This document shows, piece after piece, positions 60,195-64,000 of a stretch of DNA of 64,000 bases (position 1 is the first letter of the stretch; every line of letters starts with the position of its first letter). The position numbers were made by a program, and so were the translations under genes. The notes under the pieces are model-generated. The model did no database searches. It was not told the origin of the DNA and saw only the letters and a list, made by a program, of their open reading frames with translations. Source of the stretch: Pyricularia pennisetigena (Eukaryota > Ascomycota > Sordariomycetes > Magnaporthales > Pyriculariaceae); NCBI RefSeq assembly GCF_004337985.1, contig NC_043741.1:4564140-4628139 (forward strand), written 5' to 3'.

Positions 60195-62106
60195 GGGACA
60201 GGGAGTCGGGAGCTGAGGTTGACGCTCGGATCCGAGAGAGTCCTCGGTACAGCGATCAACACCCTCGTAACACAAATTTGGATTGAACCATCTGACACAA
60301 GACAGGTGTGAGCAAGCACGCACCCGGACTGTCAGAAGGGAAGTTCCGAAAGCTAGGGCCGACCGGGGTGGGTGGGTTGTTGGTCACAACAAGGCTGTGG
60401 GTGGCGTGCTTATTTTTTTTTCTTCTTTCTTGTTTTCCCCCTGGAGCGCTGCTTTTTTGTCCGAAGGATCCGTTACGCTATCAGGAGACCACACAACAAC
60501 AACAACAACAACAACAAAAAAGTATGTGAAAAATACAATAAAGATAAAATTAAAAATAGATTCGCGCGTTACTTGACCCACGGGATTGGGAAGACTGGAG
60601 AAAGGCTCTAGTTCAGATGGCAGAAAGTAACCGACACCACCTAGTCCGGTCTTCGTTGGCTGGCTGACAAGTGGATGGGACGAGCACACAGCAACGCTCA
60701 GCTCAGCTAAGATCGGTCTAGATCGGGTCCGATCAGACCAGGATAGACCTCTGATAGAAGTGAGAAAGCCGACCTCCGACAGCAGGGCAGTCCGGAAATG
60801 GATAGATGGGAGTAGTGATTATGCGTGGTCTCTTTGTCCTTTTTTTTATTCGAACGATGTGTAATGGCTCGGCTTGCTTCTTTACACAGCCACTAACTTG
60901 ATCTCGTTATTTGGGAAAACAAAGTTGAGCGAGGGTTCAATTGACGTGAATGAATTGGGTTGAGTAAACGATTGACACAACTGACTGATCGTAATGGCAT
61001 TCGTTGGTTTGTACGCCAAATACCCAGAAAAATGAGAGTAAAAGGTTTGCCCTGGTTAGAGCATTAGGCGGGGGAAGACGTCAGTGAAGATTGAAAGCTG
61101 GGCGCTGCTTGCTACTTTCGATCGATTTGCCGTCAGGACGGTAGGGAGAAAGAGAGGGGAGGGGTGCACGTCAGGCAAGCTGCAATTGGCAGGCAGGTGC
61201 TGCCAAGACGTGGATAACTTTTGCCTACAATCGAATGGGATCCATAAAATCTCGGTCCCGAGGGATGTACTTGCTGTAGGACTACGGGAAGTCTAAGACG
61301 ATAGGCGGGAAGATGGGAGCCATGCCTAAAGAGGAAGGGTGTCACGGAAGATCAAGGTACTCCATAATAGGTGAGACTTGAAGTAATAACAATTTTTTTT
61401 TTTTTTTTTTTTTCTTTTTTTTGCTTCTCTAAAAACCACACTACACCAAACCGAACTGTGGTCACTACTAACCTAAACTAACAGCAGAAGCAAACCACTA
61501 ACGTTTGTCCCAATAGCTTGGGCAATGCTGCTTGGATCTATATTACGTCGAGAAATTTCGACTTTTTACCAAATAAGAATGCATTTTGATCATGTATTTA
61601 TTGCAAACATTGTCTGGAAGAAAACATACCGCACGCGGACGACAGACAACTCCGCATTACATGATCTTCGCGTGCGGTTGGCGCACCCTCGGTTCCTGGC
61701 GTTCAGGCCATCCGTCGTTGTCGTCGTCTTGTCAGCACGGCTGAAGCTCAGACTGATAACCTAGGTGTTGTCTGGTCAATACATGATCGGCTATCTCCCC
61801 TCCTTCATGTCTACTTTCCACCTTTTTTTTTCTTTTTTTCTCCTTTACTCTCTTGCGCTTCATGGATGGCCTTCATACACTGCCCCATTCCTACCATCGA
61901 TTTGGCATCATAGTCTGAGCGCCTACCGTGTGAGGTCCATGGGTGGCAGCGTCTCACACAGACTTTTAGACACTGTCAACAATTCCCATGCCGCCACCTG
62001 GTGTTACTTTCTGATCCTCATTGTCTTACCTCTCGCATCTCGACGTATATAGAAATAGGTTAAACTTGGGCCACCCTCTGAAGTTCCTGGTAGTTTTCGG
62101 CACGCC
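60195..62106. promoter_or_regulatory. Divergent promoter region, Zn2Cys6 factor / MFS exporter
   Basis: 1.9 kb between the two start codons. Holds an (AAC)n run at about 60494-60516, a long T tract at 61392-61420, and the CGG-N2-CCG palindrome listed separately. No further gene recognised. Confidence 0.55.
60721..60734. promoter_or_regulatory. Palindrome GATCGG-N2-CCGATC, candidate Zn2Cys6 site
   Basis: A perfect 14-bp palindrome with inverted CGG triplets spaced by two bases, the general form bound by Zn2Cys6 dimers. It sits inside a longer near-palindrome (60715-60739, GGTCT...AGACC arms, one extra base on the left), with a further GATCGGT at 60711-60717. It lies 527 bp upstream of the regulator start and about 1.4 kb upstream of the exporter start. 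Function is inferred. Confidence 0.45.
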
Positions 62107-64000
62107 ATGAATTTCAGACCAAGATCACCGTCGCTCAGGAGCGAGAAGGAGGCACGGCCAGGTAGAGCTTCCACTGACGACGATATCGAGGCGGCTCAGC
62201 CAGCAACCCATGATGCCGCTGTTGGCGCAGGCACCGGTTCCGGGAAAGCTGATGAAGCTCACTCTACTCCTCTCGCCCGAGAACAACATGCCGGATCCCA
62301 AGCCGAAGCAAAGGGGCACAGTTCTTCAGATGCTGCCGCCGTAAGCCCTGGGGGCATGTATAACCCACGCAGTCTAAGGTTCTGGGCAATCATGGGCTGC
62401 AATTTCCTCGCCCTGTTCCTGGTGGCTCTCGACCGAACAATACTCGCCACCGCGGTGCCCAAGATAACAGACGAGTTCCACAGCTTGGGTGATGTCGGCT
62501 GGTACGCCTCGTCATACATGCTGACCACATCAGCGTCCCAACTTTTGTTTGGCAGGATATACAAGTTCTATCCTACAAAATGGTAAGCTGGGTTTCGCAG
62601 CTGCATCAAATAACCAACCTGCTTTTGCTAGCACTGCCATTGTACAGACGCTGACACCGAAGTCGTCAACAGGACGTTTCTTATTTCCATCGTCGGTTTT
62701 GAGATTGGTTCTGCCATATGTGGCGCAGCACCCAGTTCAACCGTCTTCATCGTGGGAAGGTCCATTGCTGGCCTAGCGTCCGCCGGCATATTCACAGGAT
62801 GCATGCTGATGTTTATGATGGTGCCGTTGCACAAGAGGCCCATGTTTCAAGGCCTTTTCGGAATGACGTTTGGTAAGCTTGTACATGCCGTAACCTTGCA
62901 GCCAAAAGTATTGCAACCACCCATTCTTGACTGCCTGCTTTGTCTCTCTGGATACAATCCTCCTGCTGCCTAAGGCGGCGCGGTGTGATTACAGATGATC
63001 TTGAGCATCTATTCTAATCCCTCGTTGCACATCATTTATCTGCCAGTCTCTGGTGGCAACATGACGGCCAATCATAACCATCAGAAACTCTCAGATGCCA
63101 CCTTGACGCAAGCATCTCTCCTGATATACCGACGTCTGACAAATTGCTAATCCTGGGGACTTTCTAGGCCTTGCCTCAGTCATGGGCCCCTTGGTCGGTG
63201 GCGCCTTCACAGGGACAGTGACTTGGAGGTACTGTACCAACACCCCTTTTAATATTGGGTCGTGATCCATTATCGCAGTGGCTGACATCTGCGCACTATC
63301 TAGGTGGTGTTTCTACATGAATCTGCCAATCGGACTTGTGGCCTTCGTATGCATGATCTTGTGGTGGACTCCACCCGAGAAACGGACGGAGCCGGCGCCG
63401 CTCCTCACGCATTTCAAGCGTCTCGATCCACTCGGAACCTTCTTCTTCCTGCCCGCCGTTGTTTCGCTTCTGTTGGCATTGGAATGGGGCGGCTCGACCT
63501 ATTCGTGGAACAGCGGTGTCATCATCGGTCTCTTCGTAGCATGCGCAGTTTTGGTCTCGGCATTTGTGGCCGTTCAGATTCTGCGCCCCGAGACGGCCAC
63601 GATCCCGGCACGAGTAATCACCCAGCGGAGTGTCTTGTTTGCGACCGTCTTTACCTTTTTTATCGCAGGCGGGATGCTCATGTGCGTTTACTTCCTCCCG
63701 ATATGGTTCCAGACAGCCCAAGGGGTTGATCCACTGCGCTCGGGAATATACACATTGCCGCTGGTGCTCTCACTAGTTGTTTCGAGCGCCATGTCGGGCA
63801 TTTTTACGTCAAAGATCGGCTACTATATGCCCTCGATGCTGCTATGTCCGGTCATCATGGCAATCGGCGAGGGTTTGATGAGCACATTCAGCCCAACCAC
63901 GGACTCGGGCCATTGGATCGGTTTCCAGTTTCTCACAGGATTTGGTCTGGGCTTTGGCATGCAAACCGGAGGCTTGGCAATCCAGACTGTCCTGCCCATG
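62107..64000 (+). CDS. MFS exporter, DHA2 family (3' end outside window)
   Basis: Proton-coupled multidrug/toxin exporter type with 14 expected membrane helices; substrate unknown. Exons 62107-62582, 62673-62872, 63168-63228 and 63304 onward, no stop before the window ends. The N-terminus is a hydrophilic tail of about 90 residues. Then follow [29 protein letters not shown] (helix 1 with the family LDxTI-A-P motif), [81 protein letters not shown] and later helices. Intron 2 is long (295 nt), yet the flanking exons join as [15 protein letters not shown], so no exon is missing. Divergent from the Zn2Cys6 factor, an arrangement often seen for exporters and their regulators. Confidence 0.9.

Overview
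This window is nuclear DNA of a filamentous ascomycete, most likely a sordariomycete. Genes are split by short introns (about 55-170 nt, one of 295 nt) with GT-AG borders and CTRAC-type branch points. The protein set is fungal: Zn2Cys6 and C2H2 regulators with fungal-specific middle domains, PEX12, MDJ1, SPT3, SAP30 and a TMEM16 scramblase. One DNA transposon carries the CpA-to-TpA decay typical of repeat-induced point mutation (RIP). The element's size and 43-bp inverted ends with internal repeats recall the Pot2 class of Magnaporthe, but I cannot name the species. Two N bases at 2790-2791 mark a draft assembly.

Layout: 1-9106 has no supportable gene. 9107-13615 holds BRO1 and the AP-2 sigma subunit (+). 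14362-15604 holds a two-zinc-knuckle, RS-rich gene with an apparent frameshift (-). 16941-17888 is a secreted polysaccharide lyase (+). 18184-22827 holds IST1 (-), SPT3 (+) and a MAK32-type pfkB protein (-). 24075-26805 is an SH3/zinc-binding protein (-). 29013-31756 is a TMEM16/anoctamin (-), with a membrane-anchored metallophosphoesterase (+) at 32987-34161. 34781-37445 is a divergent peroxisomal pair: PEX12 (-) and a hotdog thioesterase ending in SKL (+). 37789-42517 holds an F-box protein and mitochondrial MDJ1 (both -). A run of 462 T follows at 42748-43209. 43464-46142 is a divergent pair of secreted proteins that appear to share a repeated two-cysteine module. 46461-47167 is SAP30 (-). 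48160-50042 is the decayed transposon. 53147-56454 is a C2H2 regulator (+), 57207-60194 a Zn2Cys6 regulator (-), and 62107-64000 a DHA2-type MFS exporter (+) that runs off the window.

Functional themes: ESCRT/endosome and endocytosis (BRO1, IST1, AP-2 sigma), chromatin (SPT3 of SAGA, SAP30 of the Sin3 deacetylase), peroxisome (PEX12 plus a PTS1 thioesterase), and a regulator/exporter pair whose shared intergenic region carries a CGG-N2-CCG palindrome.

The least explained part is 42.7-50.0 kb: the giant homopolymer, the unrecognised secreted pair and the RIP-decayed element lie together, an accessory-looking pocket in otherwise housekeeping DNA. Exon borders were read by eye from splice consensus, phase and continuity of recognisable protein families. 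No database search was run.
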